Notes: a model not told the origin generated them from the letters alone. A stretch of 16,571 bases of DNA from an uncultured Tissierellia bacterium (GCA_902489375.1 CABTZP010000021.1:1-16571), one strand, 5' to 3'. Numbered from the stretch's first letter, positions 8,268-15,757 are shown. A program made the numbers and translations.

Positions 8268-8662
8268 GGTTCAAGCTCCTGCGTTTTTTCTTCCGGATCC
8301 CCATCTTCTGTATCCGCTGGTGTCATGTCATCGTTCAAAAAGCCATCCTCCAATGAAACTTCCTCTTCAAGGTCTTCATCCGCCGAGAGCTTTTGAGAAA
8401 GACTTTCTTTTTTTTCTTCATCATAGGCTTCTTCCTCTTCTTCTTGATCGCTCAAAGGGCAAGGAAGATCGCCCGGATCGCAGCTGTGAATTTTCCCCGA
8501 CATGACCTCTTCCAGGGCCTGCGTAACCGGCTTTTGGGCATCGGTTTTAATGAGGGGCTTCGACTGATCGATGAGTAATCTTGCCCTTTTCATACACATA
8601 ACACAAATCTCATAGCGGCTTTCTGAAATTTCAGAGAGTTCTTGAAATGACGGATTAATCAT
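8264..8662 (-). CDS. rpoZ: DNA-directed RNA polymerase omega subunit with long acidic C-terminal tail
   Basis: Residues 1-60 are an omega subunit: SRYEICVMCMKRARLL (15-30) and KPVTQALEEVMSGKI (44-58) match the core that contacts the beta-prime subunit and helps assemble polymerase. The position between gmk and coaBC is the usual one. The protein is 132 residues, against roughly 60-90 in most Bacillota. The extra part, about 71-132, is strongly acidic: by hand count 28 of 62 residues are Asp or Glu and only 4 are Lys, so it is probably disordered. The reading frame is closed by overlaps on both sides (8 bases with gmk, 4 with coaBC), which argues that the extension is really translated. A GGAGG lies seven bases before the ATG. 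Confidence 0.9.
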   Translation of the reverse strand: MINPSFQELSEISESRYEICVMCMKRARLLIDQSKPLIKTDAQKPVTQALEEVMSGKIHSCDPGDLPCPLSDQEEEEEAYDEEKKESLSQKLSADEDLEEEVSLEDGFLNDDMTPADTEDGDPEEKTQELEP

Positions 8663-9266
8663 GAAATTCCCTCCAATATTTTTCCATTATCTGATGGTTG
8701 ACCCGCAAATTTTCAGCATCCAGGATATGCAGGATTTTTTCAGCGCAAGCGGGGATCTGATCATTGATGACGGCATAGTCATAGTCAACCATCTTTTTAA
8801 TTTCCTCTTCCGCCGTCCTCATGCGAATGGCAATTTCTTCCTCTGTTTCAGCCCCCCGATGCCGGATTCGAGATACCAGATCCTCTTTATGGGGCGGGAG
8901 GATAAAAATCTGAACCCCTTCTTTAAAGTTATTTCGAACCTGTTCCGCCCCCTGGACATCAATTTCCAAAATGACATCGAAACCCATTTGAATTTGTTCT
9001 TCAACAAATTTTTTCGGTGTTCCATAATAATGTCCATGGACATTGGCATACTCGATAAACTGACCCTCATCAATCATCTGGCTAAACTGGTCTTCGGTCA
9101 GAAAAAAATAATTTTTCCCATCTAATTCCCGGGGTCTTTTTTTTCGCGTGGTGGCCGAAATGCTGATTTTTAGATCCGGATTCTGCCGAATAAGCTCATC
9201 GACCAGCGTACCCTTTCCAACGCCAGAAGGGCCGGAAATCACAATTAGATGTCCTTGCTTTTCCAT
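8655..9266 (-). CDS. gmk: Guanylate kinase
   Basis: A 203-residue kinase that converts GMP to GDP with ATP in the cytoplasm. The P-loop GPSGVGKGT is at residues 12-20. SATTRKKRPRE and the YANVHGHYYGTP GMP-binding segment follow, then the EIDVQGAEQV motif and an arginine-rich lid (RIRHRGAETEEEI). An upstream in-frame ATG at 9281 would add five residues (MRGKT). I chose 9266 because GAGAGG lies at the right distance for it, while the upstream ATG has no ribosome binding site. There is a 20-base gap to yicC; the small DUF370 gene remA, often found here in Bacillota, is missing. Confidence 0.95.
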   Translation of the reverse strand: MEKQGHLIVISGPSGVGKGTLVDELIRQNPDLKISISATTRKKRPRELDGKNYFFLTEDQFSQMIDEGQFIEYANVHGHYYGTPKKFVEEQIQMGFDVILEIDVQGAEQVRNNFKEGVQIFILPPHKEDLVSRIRHRGAETEEEIAIRMRTAEEEIKKMVDYDYAVINDQIPACAEKILHILDAENLRVNHQIMEKYWREFHD

Positions 9267-9286
9267 CGTTTTTCCTCTCATTCTAT

Positions 9287-10180
9287 CTATTCGACATTTT
9301 GCACCTGTTGGCGGATTTCTTCAATCAGTGTTTTCGCTTCAATCACCAGGCCGCGAATTTCAATATCATTGGACTTAGAGCCGATTGTATTCATCTCCCG
9401 ATTCATTTCCTGAACCATAAAATCTAACGTTTTGCCCATGGGCTTTTTTTCCTCCATGGCCTTTTCCATGGCGGCAAAATGGCTTTCCAAACGGACTAAC
9501 TCTTCGTCAATGGCGAGCTTTGACGCGTAAATCGCCATCTCATTTTCAAGCCTTGCCGGATCAAGGATCTCCGGATCTTCGATGATCTCCTTCATTCGCT
9601 CTTCCATCCGATCTCTTTCTTCCCGGAGAAGGTCCGGCTCCCGCTGACGGATCTTCTCATGGACCGCTTGGAGCTTAGATAACTTTTCTTGAAGATTTGC
9701 TTTTAACCTTTCCCCCTCCTCCTCGCGGAAGGCCTGGCAGTCCCTTAATGCGTTGAGCAAAATCGGATTGATTAGGGTTTTCGCCTGTTCCTGATCAACA
9801 TCCGGATCTTTACGGTCTATCATGCCTGGGATCAGAAGCAAAAGTTCCAAAGGAGGCGCAAAAGGTTTAATGGGAACGGATTCTTTAGCATTTTCCTCAA
9901 CAAATTCCTGAACCTGATGAAGGAGCCCTTTTAATGCGCCCTTTTCCAACTTGATGGAATTTTCATCTTTATCGGAGAGATCTTTTAAATAAATATCCAC
10001 TCTTCCCCTGTTGAAAGTCTGTTCGACCTGTTTACGTATCTGACTTTCTAAAAAAATGAGGGTATCCGGAACCCGGATATGCAGGTCCAGAAAACGGTGG
10101 TTGACCGTTCGAATCTCCAGCTCATAGCGTCTTTTTCCATCCGATCCTGAGGCTTTTCCATAGCCGGTCATGGAATTCAT
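9287..10180 (-). CDS. yicC: YicC/YloC family endoribonuclease
   Basis: This 297-residue protein has the two family domains: an N-terminal YicC-like part starting with the SMTGYG signature (3-8) and ending about 155, and a C-terminal DUF1732 part containing the conserved MGKTLDFMVQEMNREMNTIGS stretch (about 247-267). Known family members are endoribonucleases; in E. coli YicC takes part in RNA decay. The middle (about 160-240) is rich in Glu, Arg and Lys and predicted helical. It is the first gene of the minus-strand operon, with AAAGGAGG six bases before its ATG. The cellular substrates cannot be told from sequence. Confidence 0.92.
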   Translation of the reverse strand: MNSMTGYGKASGSDGKRRYELEIRTVNHRFLDLHIRVPDTLIFLESQIRKQVEQTFNRGRVDIYLKDLSDKDENSIKLEKGALKGLLHQVQEFVEENAKESVPIKPFAPPLELLLLIPGMIDRKDPDVDQEQAKTLINPILLNALRDCQAFREEEGERLKANLQEKLSKLQAVHEKIRQREPDLLREERDRMEERMKEIIEDPEILDPARLENEMAIYASKLAIDEELVRLESHFAAMEKAMEEKKPMGKTLDFMVQEMNREMNTIGSKSNDIEIRGLVIEAKTLIEEIRQQVQNVE

Positions 10181-10258
10181 ATCTTCCTCCTTTGATCCCT
10201 CGCAAAATCCCCGAAATTATTCTCATGCCGTTTAGGCCCTTTTATTTTTTTCTTGCAA

Positions 10259-10288
10259 ATGACCTTTTTTCAGATTTACCCGTATACT
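10259..10288 (+). promoter_or_regulatory. Possible distal promoter for rqcH
   Basis: ATGACC (10259-10264) and TATACT (10283-10288) are spaced by 18 bases on the plus strand. The -10 matches consensus at five of six positions and the -35 at four. It overlaps the minus-strand promoter area, so the two directions could compete for polymerase. Confidence 0.3.
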
Positions 10289-10290
10289 AT

Positions 10291-10320
10291 AGAATAATAT
10301 ATTTTAACCGATGAATACAA
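10291..10320 (-). promoter_or_regulatory. Candidate promoter for the yicC-prkC operon
   Basis: On the minus strand TTGTAT (10315-10320) and TATTCT (10291-10296) are separated by 18 bases. A TATAGT at 10286-10291 could serve instead. The area is AT-rich and lies between divergent genes, so a promoter must be near, but the exact elements are uncertain. Confidence 0.35.
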
Positions 10321-10339
10321 GAGCTTCTCATTCCACGCG

Positions 10340-10348
10340 TGTTATAAT
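10340..10348 (+). promoter_or_regulatory. Extended -10 promoter for rqcH
   Basis: TGTTATAAT is a perfect extended -10 element (TG, one base, TATAAT). It would start transcription at about 10355 and give a leader of only about 15 bases carrying the AAAGGAG ribosome binding site. No good -35 is seen, which extended -10 promoters tolerate. An 8-base palindrome CACGCGTG (10334-10341) overlaps its upstream edge and may be chance. Confidence 0.55.
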
Positions 10349-10370
10349 GTGAAAAACAAAGGAGCCGATG

Positions 10371-12128
10371 ATGAAATTTGATGGAATTACTTGCCGGGCC
10401 ATTGTCCTGGAGCTTAATAAAAAAATTGTTGGCGGTCATGTGAAAAAGATTAACCAAATTGGCCCTCATACCCTTACGATGCATATTTATGCTCACCGAT
10501 CAAACCAGCTTCTCTATCTTTCTTCTGACCCTTCTAAGGCCCTCCTTTACCTGACGAATCGGACTTATGAAAATCCAAAAAGTCCGCCAAATTTTGTGAT
10601 GTTCCTTCGAAAACACCTGGGCCAGGGAAAAATTACGGAGATCGCACAGCTTGGAATGGACCGGACGGTTCGCATTCGTTTTGAAACCCATAATGAGATG
10701 GGAGATCCGGAAAAAAAGGATCTCTACTGTGAGTTTATGGGAAGATATTCCAACCTCATTCTCGTCAACCAGGAGGGGACTGTCCTTGATGCGATGAAAA
10801 GGGTCAGCGGGGCCATGTCCCGGGTTCGTCAGGTCTATCCTGGTTCCTCCTACAAGGTCTTTCCTGCCGAAAAAATAGAGATTTTAGAAAAAGAGGTCGA
10901 CGCAAGGGACCTGATCCGGGAAATGAGCCCGAAGGCCCAAGTCAATAAGATCTTTATTCAAAAACTGACCGGATTCTCCCCCCTGGCCGCACGGGAAATT
11001 GCCTTTCGAGCAGGAGTAGAGCCTGACATGGCCATTGAAAAGCTCAGCCAGGGGCAGATCGAAAAACTCAATCAGGTTCTTCAAACATGGATTCTTGCCA
11101 TCCGCCAGGGAAATTTCGAGCCTTCATACTATGGGCCTCCTGACGGCGCCTTTTACCCCTTCCCTTTATACCATCTGGGAAAACCGGATCTGAAGGATCC
11201 TTCCCTATCCTATCTTATTGATCTTTTCCGATCATTTGAAGGACGAGATGATAAAGTCGGGCAAAAAAAAGAAGCCCTCCACCAGGTCCTTCAAAAAGAA
11301 GTGGAAAGATTGGAAAAAAAGAAATTAAAGCTTGGCGCTGATTATGAACAGACGTTAAATCGGGACGAAATCAAGGAAGAAGCGGATCTTCTTTCCGCTG
11401 ACCTTTACCGGATGAAAAAAGGTCAGACGGAAATTAAAGTCAGTAATTTTTTCAAGGGCGGAGAAGAAAAGACCATTCTTTTGGATCCCAAAAAAAGCCC
11501 CTGGGAAAACGTGGAGTATCGCTATCATAAATATTCAAAGCTGAAGACCGCGAACAAGCTATTGCGCCTTCAAATCCCAAAAATGGAAAATCAGCTCCGT
11601 TATCTCAGACAGCTGTCCCTGATGTTGGACCAGGCTGAAAGCCTGGAAGATCTGGAAGAGATCAAAAATGAGATGAAAGATGAGGGACTGATCAAAAAGC
11701 CCAGCCATCGTCAAAAAAATAAAGAGAAAACCCCGCAGGCCCTTCCCCCTCGAAAGTTTCAAAGTCCTTCCGGCTTTTCCATTTTTGTGGGGAGAAATAA
11801 TCGGCAAAATGACCAACTGACTTTAAAAGAAGCGGGAAAAGAAGACTTTTTCTTCCACGCAAAAACCATTCCCGGCGCTCATGTGATTCTTTTTGCCGAA
11901 GGAAAAGTTCCCTCCCAGGAAGACATTAAAGCAGCAGCCTTCCTGGCCGCAAAATATTCCTCGCAGGGGCAGGAACCATTCGTAGACGTGGATTATACGG
12001 AGAAAAAGAATGTGTATAAGGCCAAGGGAGCAAAACCCGGTATGGTCTACTATAAGGAATTTAAGACCATCCGGGTCAGCACGCTGAAAAGCCCTCCGCT
12101 TCAGGACCTGGAAGAAAAAAAGGAATGA
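10371..12128 (+). CDS. rqcH: Ribosome quality control factor RqcH (NFACT / FbpA family)
   Basis: RqcH binds split 50S subunits carrying stalled peptidyl-tRNA and recruits alanyl-tRNA to add C-terminal alanine tails that mark the peptide for degradation. The NFACT-N domain spans roughly 1-165 and includes FDGITCRAIV, the Asp97-Arg98 pair in GMDRTVRIRF and CEFMGRYSNLILVN. Helix-hairpin-helix and coiled-coil segments follow (about 180-450, very rich in Lys and Glu). The C-terminal NFACT-R (DUF814) domain shows GRNNRQNDQLT and FHAKTIPGAHV (about 474-506), then KAKGAKPGMVYY. Two ATGs lie side by side (10368, 10371). I prefer the second: its spacing from AAAGGAG is six bases rather than three, and it puts the Asp-Arg pair at the numbering I recall for Bacillus RqcH. 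Older annotations call such proteins fibronectin-binding. Confidence 0.94.
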   Translation: MKFDGITCRAIVLELNKKIVGGHVKKINQIGPHTLTMHIYAHRSNQLLYLSSDPSKALLYLTNRTYENPKSPPNFVMFLRKHLGQGKITEIAQLGMDRTVRIRFETHNEMGDPEKKDLYCEFMGRYSNLILVNQEGTVLDAMKRVSGAMSRVRQVYPGSSYKVFPAEKIEILEKEVDARDLIREMSPKAQVNKIFIQKLTGFSPLAAREIAFRAGVEPDMAIEKLSQGQIEKLNQVLQTWILAIRQGNFEPSYYGPPDGAFYPFPLYHLGKPDLKDPSLSYLIDLFRSFEGRDDKVGQKKEALHQVLQKEVERLEKKKLKLGADYEQTLNRDEIKEEADLLSADLYRMKKGQTEIKVSNFFKGGEEKTILLDPKKSPWENVEYRYHKYSKLKTANKLLRLQIPKMENQLRYLRQLSLMLDQAESLEDLEEIKNEMKDEGLIKKPSHRQKNKEKTPQALPPRKFQSPSGFSIFVGRNNRQNDQLTLKEAGKEDFFFHAKTIPGAHVILFAEGKVPSQEDIKAAAFLAAKYSSQGQEPFVDVDYTEKKNVYKAKGAKPGMVYYKEFKTIRVSTLKSPPLQDLEEKKE

Positions 12129-12206
12129 TTTGGATGTAATCCGCCCCGCGTCTTTCCAGGAAAATTTAGAATGAAAAACACGGAGGATTCATCGGGAAAA
12201 ATGGAA

Positions 12207-13394
12207 TTAGTCAACTCCTTCATCTACACAGGCCCTAAGAATTTCCATCACGTCATAGGCGCTCAGGGGCTGGAAGCCCTGGATGGGACCATGATGGTGG
12301 CTGATAGTATCCTCAGCCATTTTTTCCAGGAGGGAATCGTCGATTCCCAGCTCTTTTAATGTCATCGGAAGGTGAAGCTCCCTTTCAAAATACCGGTAGA
12401 GCAGGTCAATAGCCCGAACGGACGTTTCAAAAGGATCTTTGCTGTCGATTCCAAAAACGACCTGACCAAAGCGGGAGATTTTCATTACGGTTTGATGATT
12501 TAACACGTATTTCAGCCACCGGGGGGTAATGATGGCAAGGCCAACCCCATGGGTGATATCGTACTGGGCAGAAAGCTCATGTTCAATGGGATGAACCGAC
12601 CACTGCTGGGTTTTCCCAACTTCGACTAGGCCATTAATGGCCCATGATCCAGCCCACATCAGGTTGGCTCTGGCCTCATAGTTTTCCGGCTCGTTAACGG
12701 CCAGCTTTCCATATTTCAGGCAGGTCCTCAGAAGTCCCTCAGAAATGGAATCTTGAACAAAGGCTGAATCATCAACCGAAAAATAATTTTCCATAATATG
12801 AGACATAATATCCGCTGTCCCGGCCGCAGTCTGTCGGGCAGAAACGGTAAAAGTATTTTCCGGATTTAAGTAGGAAAACTTGGGAAGGACAGCCTTGGCG
12901 GCCCAGCCCAGCTTTTCCATGGTTTCTTCGTTGGTGATGACTGAGGCCTTGTCCATTTCCGAGCCTGTTGCTGAAAGAGTAAGGATAGTTCCGATCGGAA
13001 GCGCCTTTTCAACTTTCACTTTTTTAAGGACGATCTCCCAGGGATCCTCATCCACATAATAAGCGGCCGCGATAAGCTTCGCGCAGTCAATGGTGGATCC
13101 CCCACCAACAGCTAAAAGAAAGTCACAGCCCTTTTCATGGCACAGGCTAACGCCCTCCCTGGCTTTGGAAATCCGGGGATTGGCCTGGACGCCAGAAAGC
13201 TCTTCAAAGGGAAGACCCGCCTGATTTAACGCCTCAACAACCTTATCATAAAGGCCCATTTTTTTTATTGAACTTTTCCCATAGACCAGAAGGACTTTTG
13301 TTCCCCCAAACTTTCGGACTTCGCCCCCTAAGCTGGTCAGATCATTTCTGCCAAAGATGATTTTCGTTGGAACGTGAAAAACAAAATTTTCCAT
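12207..13394 (-). CDS. Iron-containing alcohol dehydrogenase, YqhD/BDH-like
   Basis: A 395-residue group III alcohol dehydrogenase that would reduce aldehydes (or oxidise alcohols) with NAD(P)H. The cofactor-binding AVGGGSTIDCAK (95-106) and TLSATGSEMDK (139-149) are present. The four metal ligands are visible at the spacing seen in E. coli YqhD: Asp195 and His199 (TADIMSH), His268 (HPIEHE) and His282 (ITHGVGLA). It resembles the butanol dehydrogenase / YugJ branch. An upstream ATG at 13451 would add 19 residues, but AAAGGAG lies just before 13394 and the protein then starts like family members (MENFVFHVPTK). It stands alone, converging with rqcH and diverging from panC. Its substrate cannot be inferred from sequence. 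Confidence 0.92.
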   Translation of the reverse strand: MENFVFHVPTKIIFGRNDLTSLGGEVRKFGGTKVLLVYGKSSIKKMGLYDKVVEALNQAGLPFEELSGVQANPRISKAREGVSLCHEKGCDFLLAVGGGSTIDCAKLIAAAYYVDEDPWEIVLKKVKVEKALPIGTILTLSATGSEMDKASVITNEETMEKLGWAAKAVLPKFSYLNPENTFTVSARQTAAGTADIMSHIMENYFSVDDSAFVQDSISEGLLRTCLKYGKLAVNEPENYEARANLMWAGSWAINGLVEVGKTQQWSVHPIEHELSAQYDITHGVGLAIITPRWLKYVLNHQTVMKISRFGQVVFGIDSKDPFETSVRAIDLLYRYFERELHLPMTLKELGIDDSLLEKMAEDTISHHHGPIQGFQPLSAYDVMEILRACVDEGVD

Positions 13395-13436
13395 AGTTTC
13401 TCCTTTGCCGGTTCTTCCCTCAATAAAGGAAATCGC

Positions 13437-13451
13437 TTGCCCAGAGGGCAA
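13437..13451. repeat. Perfect inverted repeat upstream of the alcohol dehydrogenase gene
   Basis: TTGCCC-AGA-GGGCAA is a perfect 6-base dyad with a 3-base centre, 43 bases before the dehydrogenase ATG. It could be an operator or a leader hairpin for that gene. There is no T-tract on either side, so it is not a terminator. Confidence 0.4.
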
Positions 13452-13496
13452 CTTTCATGCCTATAGTTTATCAGGTATTTGTTTTTGGAAAAAGAG

Positions 13497-13525
13497 TTGA
13501 CAAAGGCGGAGAGGACTGATATTTT
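13497..13525 (+). promoter_or_regulatory. Strong SigA-type promoter reading toward panC
   Basis: TTGACA (13497-13502) is a perfect -35. After exactly 17 bases comes TATTTT (13520-13525), a -10 matching four of six positions, preceded by TGA so that it also has the extended -10 feature. Transcription would start at about 13532, giving panC a leader of about 250 bases. The region 13395-13783 holds no gene: it contains this promoter, the dyad upstream of the dehydrogenase gene, and the leader elements listed separately. Confidence 0.7.
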
Positions 13526-13559
13526 TCTGGCAGAGATGGGATTCATTATGCGTGAAAGC

Positions 13560-13699
13560 GTTTTTGAACCGATACTCAAAACCACAAGGAAATGAAAAAG
13601 CCGAGCTTATATCTTTTAAGAATGAGACTCAAAATACAGGGCATAAATGTTTTTAAGGCGCGGAATTTTGAGTTCAAAATCCGCGGTTTTTTATTTTTT
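13560..13699 (+). promoter_or_regulatory. Candidate transcription attenuator in the panC leader
   Basis: The leader contains several mutually complementary segments. TTTTGA at 13562-13567 can pair with TCAAAA at 13576-13581 as a local hairpin. ACTCAAAAT at 13627-13635 is perfectly complementary over nine bases to ATTTTGAGT at 13665-13673, which is also the 5' arm and loop of the terminator at 13659-13699. Pairing of the earlier copy would break the terminator. This arrangement is typical of attenuators and riboswitches, but no known class (such as a T-box AGGGTGG element) is recognised. The alternative is a short non-coding RNA of about 165 bases ending at the terminator. Confidence 0.5.
13659..13699 (+). 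terminator. Intrinsic terminator upstream of panC
   Basis: The 5' arm CGCGG-A-ATTTTG (13659-13670) pairs with CAAAATCCGCG (13675-13685): 11 base pairs with one bulged A at 13664 and an AGTT loop. It is followed directly by a T-tract (13687-13699, twelve T and one A). It lies between the promoter at 13497-13525 and panC, so it should control read-through into panC. It is not a good terminator on the other strand, where no T-run follows. Confidence 0.8.
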
Positions 13700-13741
13700 G
13701 GACCCGACTTGGCTTCAGTGTGGCGATCATTTGTCAGTGAT

Positions 13742-13758
13742 TGGGGGAGGATCCCCCA
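13742..13758 (+). promoter_or_regulatory. GC-rich hairpin just upstream of the panC ribosome binding site
   Basis: TGGGGGA-GGA-TCCCCCA forms a perfect 7-base-pair stem with a 3-base loop. It ends 13 bases before the AAAGGAG (13772-13778) of panC. No T-tract follows, so it is not a terminator. It may stabilise the transcript or affect ribosome access. Confidence 0.5.
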
Positions 13759-13783
13759 TGAAAGCACAATGAAAGGAGCTTCT

Positions 13784-14641
13784 ATGGAAGCAGTAAAAAC
13801 AATTCAAGAGGTCAGGAAAAAAGTTCAGGCCAAAAAAAATGAGGGAAAGTCCATCGGCCTAGTGACGACCATGGGTTTTTTGCATGAGGGCCATCTGTCG
13901 CTTATTGAGGCCTGCCGGAAAGAAAATGATTATGTCATTGTCAGCATTTTTGTCAATCCGACCCAGTTTGGACCCAATGAGGACCTAAATTCTTATCCTA
14001 GGGATCTGGAATCTGATTTAAAAAAATGCGAACAAATGGGAGCAGACCTGGTTTTTTTCCCCGATCCCCAAGAAATGTACCAGGACCACAAAACCTATAT
14101 TAAAGTTGAGGATCTCTCGTCTAAGCTTTGCGGAAAGACCCGGCCCATCCACTTTCGGGGAGTCTGCACGGTCTGCGCCAAGTTTTTTAATATTACCCAG
14201 GCGGACCGGGCCTATTATGGGTGGAAAGATGCCCAGCAGCTGCTGATTTTAAAAAAGATGGTTAAAGACCTCAATATGAATATTGAGCTAATTGGCATGC
14301 CGATTGTTCGGGAAGAAGACGGACTGGCAAAGTCCTCCAGAAACAAATATCTGACCCCAGACCTTCGAAAGGAAGCTAGCTGCCTCTATCGGGCAATTTT
14401 AGCCGGCAAGAAAAAAATTGGTCTGGGCGTTTCCGCTCAGGAAATTACGAAAACCATGAGAGAGGTCATTGAAAACGAGCCTGACAGCAAAATTGATTAT
14501 ATTTCTGTCGTTGATCCCAATAGTCTGGACGAGGTGGAAACCATCCAGGGACCTGTTCTTGTTGCGATGGCGGTTTATATGGCAGACAAGGCGCGTCTGA
14601 TTGATAATTTCCGCTGGGATCCCCAAAATCCAGAAGCATAA
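13784..14641 (+). CDS. panC: Pantothenate synthetase (pantoate-beta-alanine ligase)
   Basis: PanC joins pantoate and beta-alanine with ATP, through a pantoyl-adenylate, to make pantothenate (vitamin B5). The 285-residue protein has the nucleotidyltransferase HxGH signature in TTMGFLHEGHLSL (28-40, His34 and His37), SIFVNPTQFGPNEDL (54-68), CGKTRPIHFRGV (116-127), GWKDAQQ (146-152) and DGLAKSSRNKYL (179-190). The usual RPGHFRGV and GLAMSSRN read with Ile and Lys here. The frame is open upstream to 13592, but I chose 13784: AAAGGAG lies five bases before it, the protein then matches family length, and the upstream part simply reads through the terminator region. No panB, panD or panE is nearby. 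The dctP gene follows after 41 bases with no terminator. Confidence 0.95.
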   Translation: MEAVKTIQEVRKKVQAKKNEGKSIGLVTTMGFLHEGHLSLIEACRKENDYVIVSIFVNPTQFGPNEDLNSYPRDLESDLKKCEQMGADLVFFPDPQEMYQDHKTYIKVEDLSSKLCGKTRPIHFRGVCTVCAKFFNITQADRAYYGWKDAQQLLILKKMVKDLNMNIELIGMPIVREEDGLAKSSRNKYLTPDLRKEASCLYRAILAGKKKIGLGVSAQEITKTMREVIENEPDSKIDYISVVDPNSLDEVETIQGPVLVAMAVYMADKARLIDNFRWDPQNPEA

Positions 14642-14682
14642 ACGCGCTCGTCTTACTTTATAAAAAGAATAAGGAGGATTTC

Positions 14683-15723
14683 ATGAATCCACTGATAAAA
14701 AAAATAACTTGCCTGGCCCTGGCGGGTCTTCTCGTCTTTTCTGCCACGGCCTGCGGGAATAAAGAACCCAAAGAACCAGGAAAAAAGGAAAATGAAAAGG
14801 GAAAGGTCACTGTCCTTAAAGCCAACCAGCCTGTCAACCCCACCCACCCCTACCAGCTTGGTCTGGAAAAATTTGCAGAGCTGATTAAAGAAAAAACCGA
14901 CGGCCGCTATCAAATCGACATCTATCATTCCGGCCAACTGGGCGATGAACGCTCATCCATTGAAAATTTACAGATGGGAAGTTTGGATATTGCCGTCTGC
15001 TCAACTGGTCCCATGGGCGGTTTTCTTCCCGATTTTCAGGTTCTGGATTTACCCTTTCTTTTTGAAAGTTATGAGCAGGCAGACAAGGTCCTGGAAGGGC
15101 CCGTCGGTGATCAGCTTCTCGCTAAGCTGAAGGACCTTGGCATTGTTGGCTGCGCCTTTGAAGAGAACGGATTTCGGGTTTTGACCACGTCCGAAAAATG
15201 GGGTCCTGTAAAAACCCTGGACGATCTGAAGGGCCTAAAGATCCGTACCCAGGAAAATGAGGTTCATATGGAGGCTTTTAAGCTTCTGGGCGCAGATCCC
15301 ACCCCCATGTCCTGGTCGGAGGTCTTTACCCAGCTTCAAAACGGCGGATTAGATGCCCAGGAAAACCCGGTCCCTATCCTCTATAACAATAAGATCAATG
15401 AAGTCCAAAAGTATGTGTCGATGACCCGTCACCTCTACTCCCCTGCCCTTTTCCTCATTTCTCAGAAAACCTTTGACCAGCTTTCCCCTGAAGATCAGAA
15501 AATTTTCTTGGAATGTGCCAAAGCTTCAGCAAAATATGAAAAAGAGCAAATTCGCCTCCAGGAAAAAGAGCAAATTTCAAAACTAAAAGACCTTGGAATG
15601 GTCTTTAACGAGCCGGATATCGGCCCTTTTAAAGACGCGGTAAAACCCGTCTACGAAAAATATCAAGGGAAATTTGACCTGGAAATCATGAAGGCGATTT
15701 CAGATGCGGTCCAGTCAAAATAA
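14683..15723 (+). CDS. dctP: TRAP transporter solute-binding lipoprotein, DctP family
   Basis: This 346-residue protein is the extracytoplasmic receptor of a TRAP transporter, which takes up organic acids using an ion gradient. It begins with a lipoprotein signal peptide: a Lys-containing start, a hydrophobic core (8-20) and a lipobox-like SATAC with Cys24 as the lipidated residue. A Lys/Glu/Pro-rich linker follows (25-41). Family signatures are HPYQLGLEKFAEL (55-67), YHSGQLGDERSSIE (81-94), GLKIRTQENEV with the carboxylate-binding Arg188 (184-194), LGADPTPMSWSEV (202-214) and GGLDAQENP (221-229). A strong AAGGAGG lies five bases before the ATG. The substrate is not determined by sequence; the conserved arginine points to a carboxylate. 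Confidence 0.94.
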   Translation: MNPLIKKITCLALAGLLVFSATACGNKEPKEPGKKENEKGKVTVLKANQPVNPTHPYQLGLEKFAELIKEKTDGRYQIDIYHSGQLGDERSSIENLQMGSLDIAVCSTGPMGGFLPDFQVLDLPFLFESYEQADKVLEGPVGDQLLAKLKDLGIVGCAFEENGFRVLTTSEKWGPVKTLDDLKGLKIRTQENEVHMEAFKLLGADPTPMSWSEVFTQLQNGGLDAQENPVPILYNNKINEVQKYVSMTRHLYSPALFLISQKTFDQLSPEDQKIFLECAKASAKYEKEQIRLQEKEQISKLKDLGMVFNEPDIGPFKDAVKPVYEKYQGKFDLEIMKAISDAVQSK

Positions 15724-15757
15724 GAGAAAGAATTTCTGAAAAGGAAGAGGTTGATCA

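Noticed and set aside
12129..12206. Bidirectional terminator between rqcH and the dehydrogenase
   Set aside because: Expected in a convergent gap, but only a weak AATCC/GGATT pairing with a long loop and no T-tract can be found.
12171..12359. Small plus-strand frame after rqcH
   Set aside because: Most of it is antisense to the end of the dehydrogenase gene; no family similarity is visible.
13395..13451. 19-residue N-terminal extension of the alcohol dehydrogenase
   Set aside because: AAAGGAG directly precedes the ATG at 13394 and the family start matches there; the extension would also translate the inverted repeat.
13592..13783. N-terminal extension of panC by 64 residues
   Set aside because: The frame is open, but it reads through the terminator stem and T-tract, has no properly spaced ribosome binding site at 13592, and makes PanC longer than its family; 13784 has a strong site.
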